Assembly: GCA_963377175.1 (NCBI GenBank)
Contig: CAUJNA010003745.1
Location: forward strand, 318,392-382,391
DNA: 64,000 nucleotides
Direction of reading: 5' to 3'
DNA from: Effrenium voratum
Taxonomy: Eukaryota > Sar > Dinophyceae > Suessiales > Symbiodiniaceae
Shown here in pieces: positions 53,633 through 63,812 of the stretch (within the stretch, counting starts at the first letter, position 1; each line of letters starts with the position of its first letter). Below the pieces are notes generated by a model that did not search any database, had not been told where the DNA came from, and saw only the letters and a program-made list of their open reading frames with translations. The translations under genes and the position numbers were made by a program.

Positions 53633-53977
53633 GTTTTAGAAACTTGCTGTCTTGACATCCGTGCGCCTCCTCTGAAGGCTTTTCGGCCTTGAGCTTCTCC
53701 TGCCCATTCCAGCCAAGCCGACCACACCGTGCCCGTGTTCTCAGCCAGATCCCAGCGCACAGCTCAAGTCGACATCTACAGTATAGATCAATGACCTTCC
53801 TTCTTCTCTTTCCTGCTTGCTCGCAGTCGTGTTCCAAGCAGTCTCTAAGCCACGAACAACGGCTCGGGGCTGTTGTATTCCGAACGGTTTGGATTCCGAA
53901 GGCTGCCCAAGAAGCAGCCAACAATATGTTCTGTCCTTGATGCCCTTCAAGCTATCCTCAGGCAGGTAGTACAGGTC
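51310..53977 (-). CDS. Gene X: acidic protein with basic C-terminal tail (3' part of gene)
   Basis: Nine exons join in one phase: 53936-53977 (DLYYLPEDSLKGIK, GA donor), 53667-53699 (EKLKAEKPSEE, GC), 53403-53456 (DLKPLLEKILDPSKLDDQ, GC), 52723-52771 (DFDGIDELVEESGNLR, GT), 52369-52409 (AAKALLKAREYFE, GC), 51975-52020 (ASADDSNRVEKDSTG, GC), 51884-51933 (LTWKDMEEDLLEEDEE, GT), 51565-51621 (GLLEAGEEESDEEVLDVGR, GC), 51310-51366 (DPEEAEAEEPAAKKAKTG, stop TGA). The split codons restore Glu twice (before AAKALL and before LTWK), which supports the model. The C-terminal half is strongly acidic and ends in a short Lys-rich tail that could be a nuclear signal. Family not recognised; the 5' part lies above 53977 and was not resolved. 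Confidence 0.65.
51431..51505. mobile_element. Miniature element, family C (type copy)
   Basis: About 75 bases built around an inverted pair TGGTGGACA / TGTCCACCA, with outer words GACCCTTTGG and TTTTGAGGTGGTTCCCTAT. Copies at 3203-3279, 2176-2252, 43110-43172 (shortened) and 5990-6040 (opposite orientation). All lie in introns or gaps. Confidence 0.7.
51649..51773. mobile_element. Miniature inverted-repeat element, family B (type copy)
   Basis: Ends are GGCTGTGGGTCAAAA and its exact inverse TTTTGACCCACAGCC; the 4 bases ACAT flank both ends as a possible target duplication. The body carries CCCAGTGAACATCCCAATC and CTACCCCAAAATGGGAT. It lies in the gene X intron 51622-51883. Other full or partial copies: 39336-39470, 9523-9655, 41010-41090, and in opposite orientation 43388-43480, 45079-45170, 45291-45420. 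A shorter subfamily with the same ends and a body GGTGAACATCAAAATAGGTG is at 8739-8847, 49194-49298 and 56360-56462. Confidence 0.8.
53551..53634. repeat. TTA/ATT trinucleotide microsatellite
   Basis: An uninterrupted series of TTA repeats of about 80 bases in a gene X intron (53457-53666). Confidence 0.95.
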
Positions 53978-56900
53978 CTCACATGCTTCATCTGCACGAC
54001 GAATCTATCACCAAGAAGGGGTGGGAAAAGACAATTACTTGCCCGATGAATTCCAAGACTGACTGTTGCACACACAGTTTTGCTCTGAAACGTGCCTGCC
54101 TCCCCCAACGTCGCGTGAAGTGGCATATTACTGCTTGCATAATCTGCACCAGCAACCCCACCTCACCATCCAGGCCATCCAAGCCATCCAAGCCATCGTC
54201 CTTGCAGGAGTGTGTGTGTGTGTGTGTCCCTAACCTCCGGCCGGATGGGTGCCAAAATGTGAGGAGCATGAGGCCACTAGGCCAATCTGCACAGTCACAT
54301 GGACACTTCTGGATTGGAAGCCTCAACACCTCCAGCGACACGCCCCAAGCCACTTCGAGCCTCTGCCATGGCTGCGAGGAATCTGAAGCCTCAATTCCAG
54401 CCCCACATCTATGGAGAGAAGGCATCTGCGAGAAGCTTAGCTTCCAAAGCACCAAAATCCACACGCTGCATGGCTTAAGGCAGGGACCCCAAGGGTCAGG
54501 TGGCAGTCTCTGCTCGCTGTGAGCCGTTGCCGGCCGGCCGTTCCGGTGCACAAAACCTCCGAGCACGCCTCACAGTCTTCCCCGATGTTCATGACGCACC
54601 GCAAGAAGCATCCAGCCCCATGGCAAACCACTTACAACCCTGATTCCGATGTCGGCAAGTCGGCAGATTGAGGGCAAGAATCGAAAGCCACCATCGCCAC
54701 CTCTTTGCAATTTCTTTCTTCTTCGTGCTGACGAAGGTTTCTCACTTTGGCTTCGGCTTTCCCACCGCCTTTCTCCGCTCCCAAGTTCTCTCGGTCAGGC
54801 CCGGCGCTTTGCGCGCATGTGGCATCTCTTCGCCCAAAGCCCGTGCTCTGGCACGTGGCCTGGGACCCAAGGAAGACTTTTCCTGAGAACCTACCGCGAG
54901 GCTTACCCTTCACCTGTCGCTCCTTTCCCAAGACCAGTGCGCTTGGATACTTGGAGCGTGCCGTGCCGCGGCCCCACAAGACTGGTGACAGCTAGCGAAT
55001 TCCGCGGCGCTATCATGCGCTATCCATCTCCAAGCCACAGGACATGGTCACTCCGTCTTGGTCGCCTATGGGCAAGCGAAAGTCATCAAAACCTGTAGGG
55101 TTTCCCCATCCGCTTGCGAATTGATCGCTGTTTCTTGGCAGGGTTGTCTCAGGGTAATGAAGCCTTATGAGGATTATTGCCTGCGAAACCAATCGAGCCA
55201 CCATAGGAATAGCCCTCAACCAGTCGTTTGGGCACAAAGACTTTGGATTCATGGGCGAAGGTCCAGTCACCCGTTCCAGAAGATCTCTGTGTTGATCTAT
55301 TTTGTGGATTCCAGATTAGAATGCCCTTGTGAAATGCCTTTGCGAATCCTTGCGGTGCTAGTCAGCTCCAAGCAGACCAACACAATACTGCTAAGGGACT
55401 TGATACGAAAAGATTCAACATGGTCGTGTCCTTGCTTTAGCAACTATATCATAGGGGGATTCGAGATTTTCAAACATCCCAGAAACGTCAAAATGCTTTC
55501 GTGTTTCTGAGTGGCAGCAAAAAGCTGCCAGCAAGATTGCCGTTTGAGCAAGCAAACGCCGGGATTGTCTGTGCCCTGATCATCGTTTGAGCATCCGAGC
55601 GTGGAATGATGAAGATCTGAGGAGTCGAAAGCAATGTGGATGGGGACACCCTCAGAAATGATGACTGCAAATAGGACATCTGCAACTAAGTTGGATGCAA
55701 AGCACTCATCAGCAAAGGAGTTTCCTTTGAGTGCGGAATTCATCACGGGTGTTTCTTTACGTTACTTTGCGTTTTCTGCTCAAAAAAAATGGAGAAACAA
55801 AGTGCGGCGGTGGGGGTGTGATTGCTTATCCTGGCTTGGTGCGCTGGAGGGGGCAATGTTGGGGTGAGTTGAAGGTTGTTGATCTGGGGTGAGTTTCGGG
55901 ATAGACTAAGATTGGCTGAGAGGGCATGTAGAGTTGGCTTCGGGTAGGCCAGAATGGACTGTGGTTTATTCAGATTTGTCTAGAGTAGGTTTGGAGTTGG
56001 TTTAGAGTGGGTATGGGGCGTCAAATAGGCTAAGGGTTGGTTTCAGGCAAAATTTAGGGTTGGCGTAGGTGTGCTTTAATACGCAAAGGGTTGTCTGTGG
56101 TTTACGGTGTTTTGGGACGATGTTGGATTTAGGTTGATGGCGGATTTTAGAGTGACGGTATGGTCCGGATTGGTTTAGGGTTTTTTCAGGGCGGGTCAAG
56201 GGTTGCTGTGGGTTGGCAGGGGTTGACCAGTTGAGTGCGGGATGGAAAGCCACAAGCCAAACCGTCAAAGCTGCAAGCCTGACCAGCCAAACCGATCCCA
56301 CAAAGCCGAAAGGAATTGCCCTCCATTCCTTGAGCACACCTGCGTCTCAACTTCAAACGGCTGTGGGTAAAAGCCCTGTACCCCTGTAGAACATCAAAAT
56401 AGGTGGCAAATGGACCAAAAAATCCACCCCAAAATGGACCTATAGGTTATGCCCCATGGCCAAATGCTGAACTCCAGTCGGGGCTCATGTTAACCCAACA
56501 TGCCACATTTGCCTTGTCAACGAAGCCGGCAAAGCGCTTGGCACGCGCCAAGCCCTTGGCCCAGTCGTCCGCCTCGTGTCCGCTTTGGTTCAGCTACCGT
56601 GGGTACAACGCATGATTTGGGCGAAAAATTGAGCCGCCACGAAAACAAAACCGGGCAAGGGGGGAGGGAAGCGGAGCACGGGGGAGGGGGAAGGGTGGGA
56701 AAGGCCCTTCGTGGCGCGTTTGCCTCTCCGCCCATCTTGAGACCCTCAACCTCTGTGCTTAGCAGGCGGCCGGGATCAGCGGCAGCGAGAGCAACGCCAT
56801 GGTGGCTGCCATCCTGATGGGACTCGCAGTGAGCGATCAGTTTCTTGCTTCGGGAGATTCAAACACGTGACTTGACGCATTTCTTGCTGCAGATTTGATT

Positions 56901-57346
56901 GGAGCACCCCTCCTTTCCTTTCCGTCAAGAGGCCACCCAGAAGCCTTGTGAGTTCAACCAATGTTTCTAGGCCGTCGGGCATGCCGCCGCGCTTGGTCAT
57001 CTTCACCAGGTCCAGGCCGCTCTCCCCGACATCCCGCAGCATGCCTGGCACGCGACAAATACTTTCTCTGTCCAGACATGCCTGGCCGCCTTTGCCCCTC
57101 CAGCAAGAAGCCAAACTTCCGCGCAACTTTGGCTTTATGGAAAAAAAATGGCTGTAACCCCTGCCCAAGCGTCCTCCCCGGCTGAACCTGTGGCCGGGAG
57201 CGCTGCCCATGGCAATGGACATGCAAGCAGCAGGCTGGATCGCCAGAGTGGAAGCCTCGGACAGGCTTTCCATATTTTGCTCTGGAACGACGGGGCTAGT
57301 CGCAGCGGATGTGCCCCCGCTTAGGTGCTCAGCTCGCGAAAGAGCT
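53978..57346. other. Mostly unassigned stretch above gene X
   Basis: Expected to hold the 5' exons of gene X, which I could not identify. Minus-strand open pieces at 54632-54979 (contains RENLGAEKGGGKAEAK) and 55444-55746 (contains FADECFASNLVADVLFAVII) are not supported by motifs or splice context. The telomere-like tract at 55855-56235 and a family B copy at 56360-56462 are the only clear features. Confidence 0.35.
55855..56235. repeat. Telomere-like degenerate G/T-rich tract
   Basis: About 380 bases with strong strand bias for G and T and frequent TTTAGGG-, GGTTTAGGG- and GGGTTG-like words (for example TTGGTTTAGGG). TTTAGGG is the telomere repeat reported for dinoflagellates, but here the units are diverged and not tandem in register. 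A shorter similar tract is at 32378-32470. Confidence 0.5.
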
Positions 57347-57868
57347 AAGGCTCCAACCACGAAGAAGTAGGAAAAGGGCATGCCGATCATGGCCGTGCTG
57401 TAGTTGACGAACCTGTGTGCTGCAAGCTCAAGGCGAATTAGGAACCTTGCCACGCTCACTATGACTTCTTTTATAGGTGAAGGTGACATATATATATATA
57501 TATATAGGTGGCGTGACCATCAAAGCTACGACACAGGGTGTGTCAGCCAGAACTCTGAGGCCAGATTCTTGGATCTCATCTGAGCGCACGCACCAGTTGG
57601 GGAATAGAGGCGACACGCGCAGGAAGAGCATGTATCGAAACCTCGTGGCTCCCATGCGGAGGTTTCAATCCGCCTGCTCTGCTGCCTATCAACTCAGGTG
57701 CCGACATCGAGCCTTGGAATTTGTTCATCTCCTGCAAAGGACTCAGGACCAGGACGAGTTCTATCTCGCTTCGCGACCCTTGTGAGCAAGGGGGAGGGAC
57801 AGTGTGCTGTTGAAGCAGGCAAATTGGAGCAGCTCCTTCTGCAGTGTGGCCATCTTCTCAGCAGCAAA
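57347..57868 (-). CDS. Exon-like pieces, one with a membrane segment
   Basis: At about 57347-57425 the minus strand reads RFVNYSTAMIGMPFSYFFVV followed by GALALSR, after an AG. The spacing of aromatic, Ser-x-x-Met and Pro residues loosely recalls the first membrane helix of VMA21-like V-ATPase assembly factors, but the second helix was not found, so this is only a suggestion. At about 57820-57868 a second piece reads KMATLQKELLQFACFNS (helical). A third near 57000-57043 reads RDVGESGLDLVKMTKRGGMP. Exon borders are not certain and the three may belong to different genes. Confidence 0.3.
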
Positions 57869-58013
57869 CTGGCACATTCCCAGAAGCACAGGGCAAATAC
57901 AAGTGCCCATAGGTGTCCTTTTTGGAAAATAAATGGCACTGGCAGATGATTGAACCACCAGGTAAACCAGGGCCTTCTATTTTTAAGCAAAACAACCAAG
58001 AAGGACACCTATG

Positions 58014-60084
58014 CAAGTGCCTCTGGGCAGATTGGCCCCCAAAACTTTGGAAAATCGCCGTGGTTCAATCCCCAGGTGGACTGCTGATTCCGGTCAGCCT
58101 TCTTTCGCGACTCTCGGGGTGCTTGCTCAGCTTCCTTTTAGGATTGGAATGGCAGTCTTCTTCAGAACCGCGGTCACGTTTGTTTGGCATGACGGACCGA
58201 CAGCCCGGTCATTTTTGTTTGTTCTCAATCGAGGGAAAAAGAAGCGAGCCCGCCGCGCATGCAGCAGAATCTCCCGGCCAATGCAGTAGCTCATGATCCA
58301 ACCACCTGCACCCCCGCAGACCTGGCGCTTGGGAGCGCTTCTCTCTGTCCATATGGCTGCGGGTCAAAAATAGGGTCACCCCAAAATGGCACCCTGGCAA
58401 ATGGAAACAATGACTAAAACCTGTGGTCCCCTGGTGGTTTCATTTTAACCCATACCCATGTTGCCGTCAGATGGTGGCCCAGTGGCTCCAATGAAAGCTC
58501 ACAACTTTGGGAGCAACCCAGCGCGTTCCGTGGGTGGACCCGTTCCTTGGACCAAGCTGCTGTGCCGAGAAAGCATGCCGTGTTGCGTTCCACTCTCCCT
58601 CTCTCTCTGTCTGCCCAAAGCCCACCTCACCACTAACGCCCAGCAAATGAGCCAAAAAGCTGTAGCGCCTTGGTTGTGTGGGGTGTCTTGCCATAGGGAG
58701 AGCCTCTGAAAACGCCATCTTGACGGAATGTCTGGTGTTGCTCACTGTTTTGCCTCGCACTTGCTGAGCCGAGTCTTTCAAAAGTACATGTACTCACGTG
58801 GAAAAGATCAGAGAATCAGGAAAAGCGCACTTGGGAATCTGGAACGGGCCGAAAAGCATGCCCTATGGATTCAAGAAGCCGATGCAAATAATGTTCAGAA
58901 ACGGCACCATTGGCACGGCAACATGTGTCTTTCGAACAATGGGTGCTCATGCTGTCAACAGTTGTTGCCTTTTGCGCCTGTCATTAATTTTGTCCGCCCT
59001 CTGCAGACTTTCCAGAGATTGCGTTTGGGACCACAGAACTAGTTTGGCACCGCATAAATTGAAAAGAGACCTGGCATTCAACGAAAACAGAGACCAAACA
59101 CCTCGAGTTCATCTGTTCCAACCAAAAGCTGCCACCAGGGCTGACCCAGTCAAAGCCTTCAACTGTGAACTGTCTGAAAACCATCCAAAAGAAAGAACTA
59201 AGCGACAATTGATCAAGTTCTCGGTGGCTGACTGACCAATCAATCACCTCTCCAGCTAGCTAGCAAACCAGCTAGAACTAGCAAGCTAACAAGCTAGCCT
59301 GGAATTCAACACAGGAATTCGCCAAGTATGTGGGTGTCAATGAAAAAGAGAGCGAGCGGACAAGCTAAGCTGCCAACTCACCAAAGAGTGAACTAAGCAA
59401 CTAGGTTAACTTGGTAACCAACTAACTAAGTAGCTAACTAGCTACTTTGCAAAAACTTGCAAACTAGCTGTCCAGCTACCTAGCTACGAGTACCGGCTTT
59501 GAAGCCAACAGTTGAAAGCTGATTAGCTGCTTAGTTGTCTGGCGAACTAGATACATTGCCAACAAAATTGTAGCTCACTGTCTCACTTACAAATTAGCTA
59601 GCCAACTGTTCTAACTAACCACCTAACAGGAAGCTGCTTAACTGGCTAGGAAACTGTCCTATCATTCATGAACTTGCTGGCTCGCTGGCCAGCCGCAAGC
59701 CAGCATATTGGCAATGTACGCCTTCACATTTGGGATTCAGTGGGAGGCTATATAGCAAAGCTTTAGAATTGTCGCCTGCCTTGATCTAATTCATGAGATG
59801 TTTCAGTAGCTTCCTCTCCTAAACGAGGAAAGCGAGCCACAACTTGTTGATGAAATGATACATCATGGAATGATTCTACTTACATTGTCGTGGGAGCAGC
59901 ATCGTACGCAGCAGCCTTTAAGCAGAAGCTTGCCGATCTCCAATTTGAATGGACGTGTGCGAGCTGTGCAAAGCTGTGCAACCACTCACTCTCCCCGAGA
60001 TCCGAGCGTGTTTGGCTCTGCCCACTCATCGTAGAGCGCACCAATCAGGACCTGAAAGTGCGAGAAGGCAGGCCTCCTTCTTGC
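58014..60084. other. Region without a recognisable gene
   Basis: Contains one family A element (58352-58459) and the AGCTA-rich tract at 59255-59665. Short open frames on both strands have no motif, splice context or coil pattern that would support them. Confidence 0.4.
59255..59665. repeat. Degenerate AGCTA/CTAGC-rich tract
   Basis: About 400 bases dominated by imperfect AGCTA, CTAGC and AACTAGC words on both strands. Together with 58.1-60.0 kb this stretch has no supported exon. It may be the decayed product of a short tandem repeat. Confidence 0.6.
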
Positions 60085-60485
60085 CGGTAAATGTTCTATA
60101 GTTTCTAGAAACGCCATAAGGCCACAACTCCTAAACAAGACAAGGATGCACCAGAGGTGCAGATCTTGCGTGAAGAAGACATTCATGTCTCAAAACAGAC
60201 AGGCTTGTGATCAGTGATCAGCCTATTCTTTCTAATGAATCATTAGACATCTGCAGCAGATACATCTGAAGCTTATCTTCCACATTGCTGGCGTCTACAT
60301 GGTGGCGTCTAGGTTTTTATTCAGAATAAGGCATTGTGAAAGATTAACCGCAAAAGTATCTGATGTGTAGTGAAAGAATAGGCTGATCAGTGATCACTTT
60401 CTTCACACAAGGCTCTGGTGCAGACTTGTCTTGTTTAGGAGTTAAGGTGTTGACATGTCTAGAAAGTACCTTCATCTACCAAGTA
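60085..60485. repeat. Fold-back inverted repeat
   Basis: The left arm (about 60097-60237) and right arm (about 60368-60475) are inverted copies: CTCCTAAACAAGACAAG near the outside and ATCAGCCTATTCTTTC near the loop recur as their inverse on the right. The arms differ by small insertions. The inner loop contains a further small palindrome (TAATGAATCATTA). It directly abuts the left long inverted repeat that starts at 60466. Confidence 0.7.
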
Positions 60486-60790
60486 ATTGAAAGCACTGCA
60501 AGTGCTCTACACGTCCAGCAGCAGTCATTCTTGCTTTATGAGCCAAATGGACATGGGAGCATGAACTCCAACCTTTGCTTGCTTCGGGCGTCAACTTAAG
60601 AAAAACGACCCTGACGTGGGTCTGAGCGTCATCAATAACAAGCGATTGCAAGTATCTAGTCTTCTAGATGTTGGTGATACAATTGAAGCTGCAAAACACC
60701 ATAATAACCACTACTTTCGGCTACAACCTACTGCAAGTAGATCTTGCTGAACCAGCTGGTGCTGGTGCAAGCTCCTGCAAGCTATTGCTG
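60466..60790. repeat. Long inverted repeat, left arm
   Basis: About 330 bases that reappear in reverse orientation at 63100-63470. Shared words include TATCTAGTCTTCTAGA, GTTGGTGATACAATTGAAGC and GTGCTGGTGCAAGCTCCTGC. Identity is imperfect (several indels), so it is old or mobile-element derived. Short open pieces exist on both copies but differ in frame. Confidence 0.7.
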
Positions 60791-61078
60791 CAAGCTTGGC
60801 TTGCAGCATATTCCTGCGCAAGTGGCAAGAAAGGTAAATGTGTTCTTTTCGAGAATACTGCAAGCTAAATGATTTTACACAGCAACATGGCAAGCGAAGC
60901 TTGGCAAGTACTCGCACACATATTTACGATGTTTTTGAAGCATCCAGTCTTGCGTGCCGAAGGCATGCACGCATGGGCGCAATACATTGAAAATACAGTC
61001 ACCAGCACGCTAGGGACACGCGGAGGACACGCTGAGGCTCCGAAAATGATAGAGAATTACGAACATACAACTTAAAGC

Positions 61079-61310
61079 CCAAGCAGTCTCATTGCGTCAA
61101 CCGCTTGGTGCTCATTAGCTAGTAGTTTCCCAGTCTCTGCAAAAACCGGTGCCGCTCAGAAAGTTCCATGTCAAGCGGTCTCATTGCATCAACCGCTCGG
61201 CTCTTATTAGCTAGCAGTTTCCCAGTTTTTGCAAAGACCGGTGGTGCCCAGACAGTTCCATGTCAAGCGGTCTCATTAGCTAGTAGTTTCCCAGTCTCTG
61301 CAACAACCGC
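61079..61310. repeat. Tandem repeat, about 95-base unit
   Basis: About 2.5 copies of a unit containing AAGC(A/G)GTCTCATTGC(G/A)TCAACCGC, ATTAGCTAG and AGTTTCCCAGT. Copies differ by a few substitutions and one shortened unit. No coding signal. Confidence 0.75.
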
Positions 61311-61611
61311 TGTGTTACCCACACGTAGTCTTTCCACAAACTGATGCTCAATTCTTTCTAGGCGGTTTTGTACGCGGATCTTAGCTTCCCTCGCAAGCAA
61401 GGCGCTGGACACCCTCAGCACGATGAACTGTCCGCGCGTCGAGGGTGAAAAACAAGCGTATTAAGCGTCGCACCCCGCTCGTGGTAGGAGACAGCAGCTA
61501 TCCAGGCAATTCTTTTCAAACAAGAAGTGCCTGGCGTTGGACAGGCGAGCAAAAGCTAGACTGGCTTCAAAGCGCACAAAACGGAGCAAACGATTTCTTG
61601 ACGCGTCGCGC

Positions 61612-62375
61612 TCACCAGCCCAAGATCTTTGCTTGGAGAACATTCACCGTGTTCTTCAAACCATACTTGTATGACTTCTCCTGAGTTTCCTTGCGGCGGT
61701 GAAAGGCTTGCCGTACAGCGGCTTGGTCCACATCGTGCTCTTGGATTCGCTGAGGGCTGAACTCTTTGATCAGCAAAGAACGGGCCACGTGCTCCTGACA
61801 TCCCAGCCCTGCTTTTATGTTGCTGTATGAGAAGGAGCTGTTCCAATTCGCGGGCCAATGCTCCGGCAACAGGGTAAACACCCCAGACGGCAGGTTGGAT
61901 GGTTCGTTGGCTGCTTGCCGGCCAAGGTTTGCCACAAGATGGGGTGGTGAGTCTTCAGGTATGTGTCGCACACCTTGGCCAGGTGATCGCGAAGCTTCTT
62001 CGGCTCTTCTTTGCGATGATGCGCAGAAGGCTTGAGGAAGCCAGCTTTCACTTCCGAAGGGTCGATGTAGATACAGTCGCTCCCGCTCTCATCCCTACCC
62101 CTGAAGATGTCCATGTTCACTCGCAGCTGCCGGATTGTGCCGCGTCTCCCCCCATACCACAAAAGAAGCGACGAGCACAGGTATGCTCTGTACTTCTCAG
62201 CCAGCTCAAGCTGAGCGCGCAGGTGTTGTTTCCAAAACTGTATAAGGCAAAGCAGTGCTTCGAACGCAGCCATTTCAATCCAACACCTCAACTGGTGCTC
62301 GGGCAATGCCTGATCGGCCGCCTGCGCACAATCCGCCCAATAGGACAGGTGCTGCGCGTGCCCAAACAAGAACAT
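61612..62375 (-). pseudogene. Frameshifted ORF of unknown family inside an inverted-repeat element
   Basis: Two overlapping minus-strand frames appear to be one coding sequence broken by a frameshift near 61890. The upstream frame (62375 down) contains VNMDIFRGRDESGSDCIYID, then SEVKAGFLKPSAHHRKEEPK and YLKTHHPILWQTLAGKQPT. The downstream frame continues LPSGVFTLLPEHWPANWNSS, then CQEHVARSLLIKEFSPQRI and ends KNTVNVLQAKILGW with a stop at 61612. Together about 250 residues, without introns. No transposase, integrase or polymerase signature is recognised. The long inverted repeats on either side (60466-60790 and 63100-63470) suggest that it may be the coding part of a mobile element. Confidence 0.45.
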
Positions 62376-63099
62376 AGGCGGCTCTTGGCCGCGAAAAAGA
62401 AGAGCAAATAGTGGTTTAAGTACAAAAGTTCAAGCCTGCACGTCTGCAGCCTTCAAAAACACATTAAAAACGCTGAGATGTGCACACTTTCAACTTGCAC
62501 AGCACTAGATTTAGCTCGCGGAGCTAATTATCACAGGGATTCGTGGACATCGGAATTGATGCCCAATGGCCTTTTGAACAGGATTTCCGATCAGTCGGCC
62601 TCAGCTGGTGGCTCCTGCGCGGGGTTCCTACTTTTAGCTAAGCTTATTTAAGCTTATCTTACTGCCTATTCTCTATCGCATTGAAAGCCCGCATCATTAA
62701 AGTGGGAGTAGGAACATGGAGAAATATATGGGATCTCTCACATTTTGCACCGGAAATTCGGATTATTGGTGTGCACTGTTCTAGAGTCAAATAGCCTTCT
62801 CAGCTTGCGAAGCTAATAACTTGAAGTAAATATTGGTCTTCCTGTGCTTGCAAACTACTGAATAGTGCAGAAATATGTCTTACTCAGCGTGATAAAATGA
62901 GTTGTGTGCACTTGTGCACATCTTCTTCTCAGGAAAATGAGCTTATGGTTCAGCTTGAGTTTAGTTGTCTTTAATCTTAACATGGGCACGAAGTGCTGAA
63001 TCTACACAGTAGCATGCGAATTTGGAAAAGGCAAAAGGCTTGCAGCCCGGTTGCCTAGTTTAGAGGTTACAGGAACTTGCACCTGCAGCGGCCGCTAGG

Positions 63100-63470
63100 C
63101 TTGCAGGAGCTTGCACCAGCACCGAATGAACTAGCAAGATCTACCTGCAGTAAGTTGTAGCAGCAGCCAGGAAAGTAGGGGCTTCTTGAGAAAGCCTACA
63201 GTACTCCCTATAACAATCTGTAGCTTCAATTGTATCACCAACGTCTAGAAGACTAGATAGTAGGCTTGCAACTGCTTGTTGTTGATGAAGATCAGACGCA
63301 TTTCAGGGTCCTTCTTCTTAAGTTGAAGACAAGACTTGAAGCAAGTAGAAAATGGAGCTCATGCTCCAACGTTTACACTTGCAAGAAGATCTTGCTCTTA
63401 AAGCAAGAACGATTGCTGCCGAAAGTGTAGAGCACACACTTGCAGGGCTTCCAACTAGTAGATGAAGGTT
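63100..63470. repeat. Long inverted repeat, right arm
   Basis: Inverse partner of 60466-60790, with GCAGGAGCTTGCACCAGCAC, GCTTCAATTGTATCACCAAC and TCTAGAAGACTAGATA. The spacer between the two arms is about 2.3 kb and contains the frameshifted ORF at 61612-62375. Confidence 0.7.
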
Positions 63471-63700
63471 CAATCCGGTCCCCACCGAACTCTCATGCCC
63501 ACCATTTGGGGTCCCTAATTAAGACTCATACCCATCATCGAGATCCCCAGATTTGTCTAGGCCCCGCTGCACGCACGCAAATCGCTCGCTCGCTCAGGCC
63601 GAGCGGCAGAGAGGACCATCGAAGTGCCAGCGCCGAAGGGCCCGAAGATCTTGAAGATCACCTGAGTCACTTGCTCAAAACCCGGAATTCAAATGGTCGA

Positions 63701-63812
63701 TCCCCAGAACCATGCTTCAAGCATTAATGCGGATATCCGCAACGATTTCTGGCTGGGACTGCCCCTTACTAACCTTCATCTGCCCGAATCGGTTTTGAGC
63801 AAGTGGCTCACC
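63701..63812. mobile_element. Interspersed repeat, family H
   Basis: The words CAGAACCATGCTTCAAG, CCCCTTACTAACCTTCATCT and GAGCAAGTGGCTCAC recur in the same order at 2471-2570 and 48921-49035. No open frame is shared. Length about 110 bases in each copy. Confidence 0.65.
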
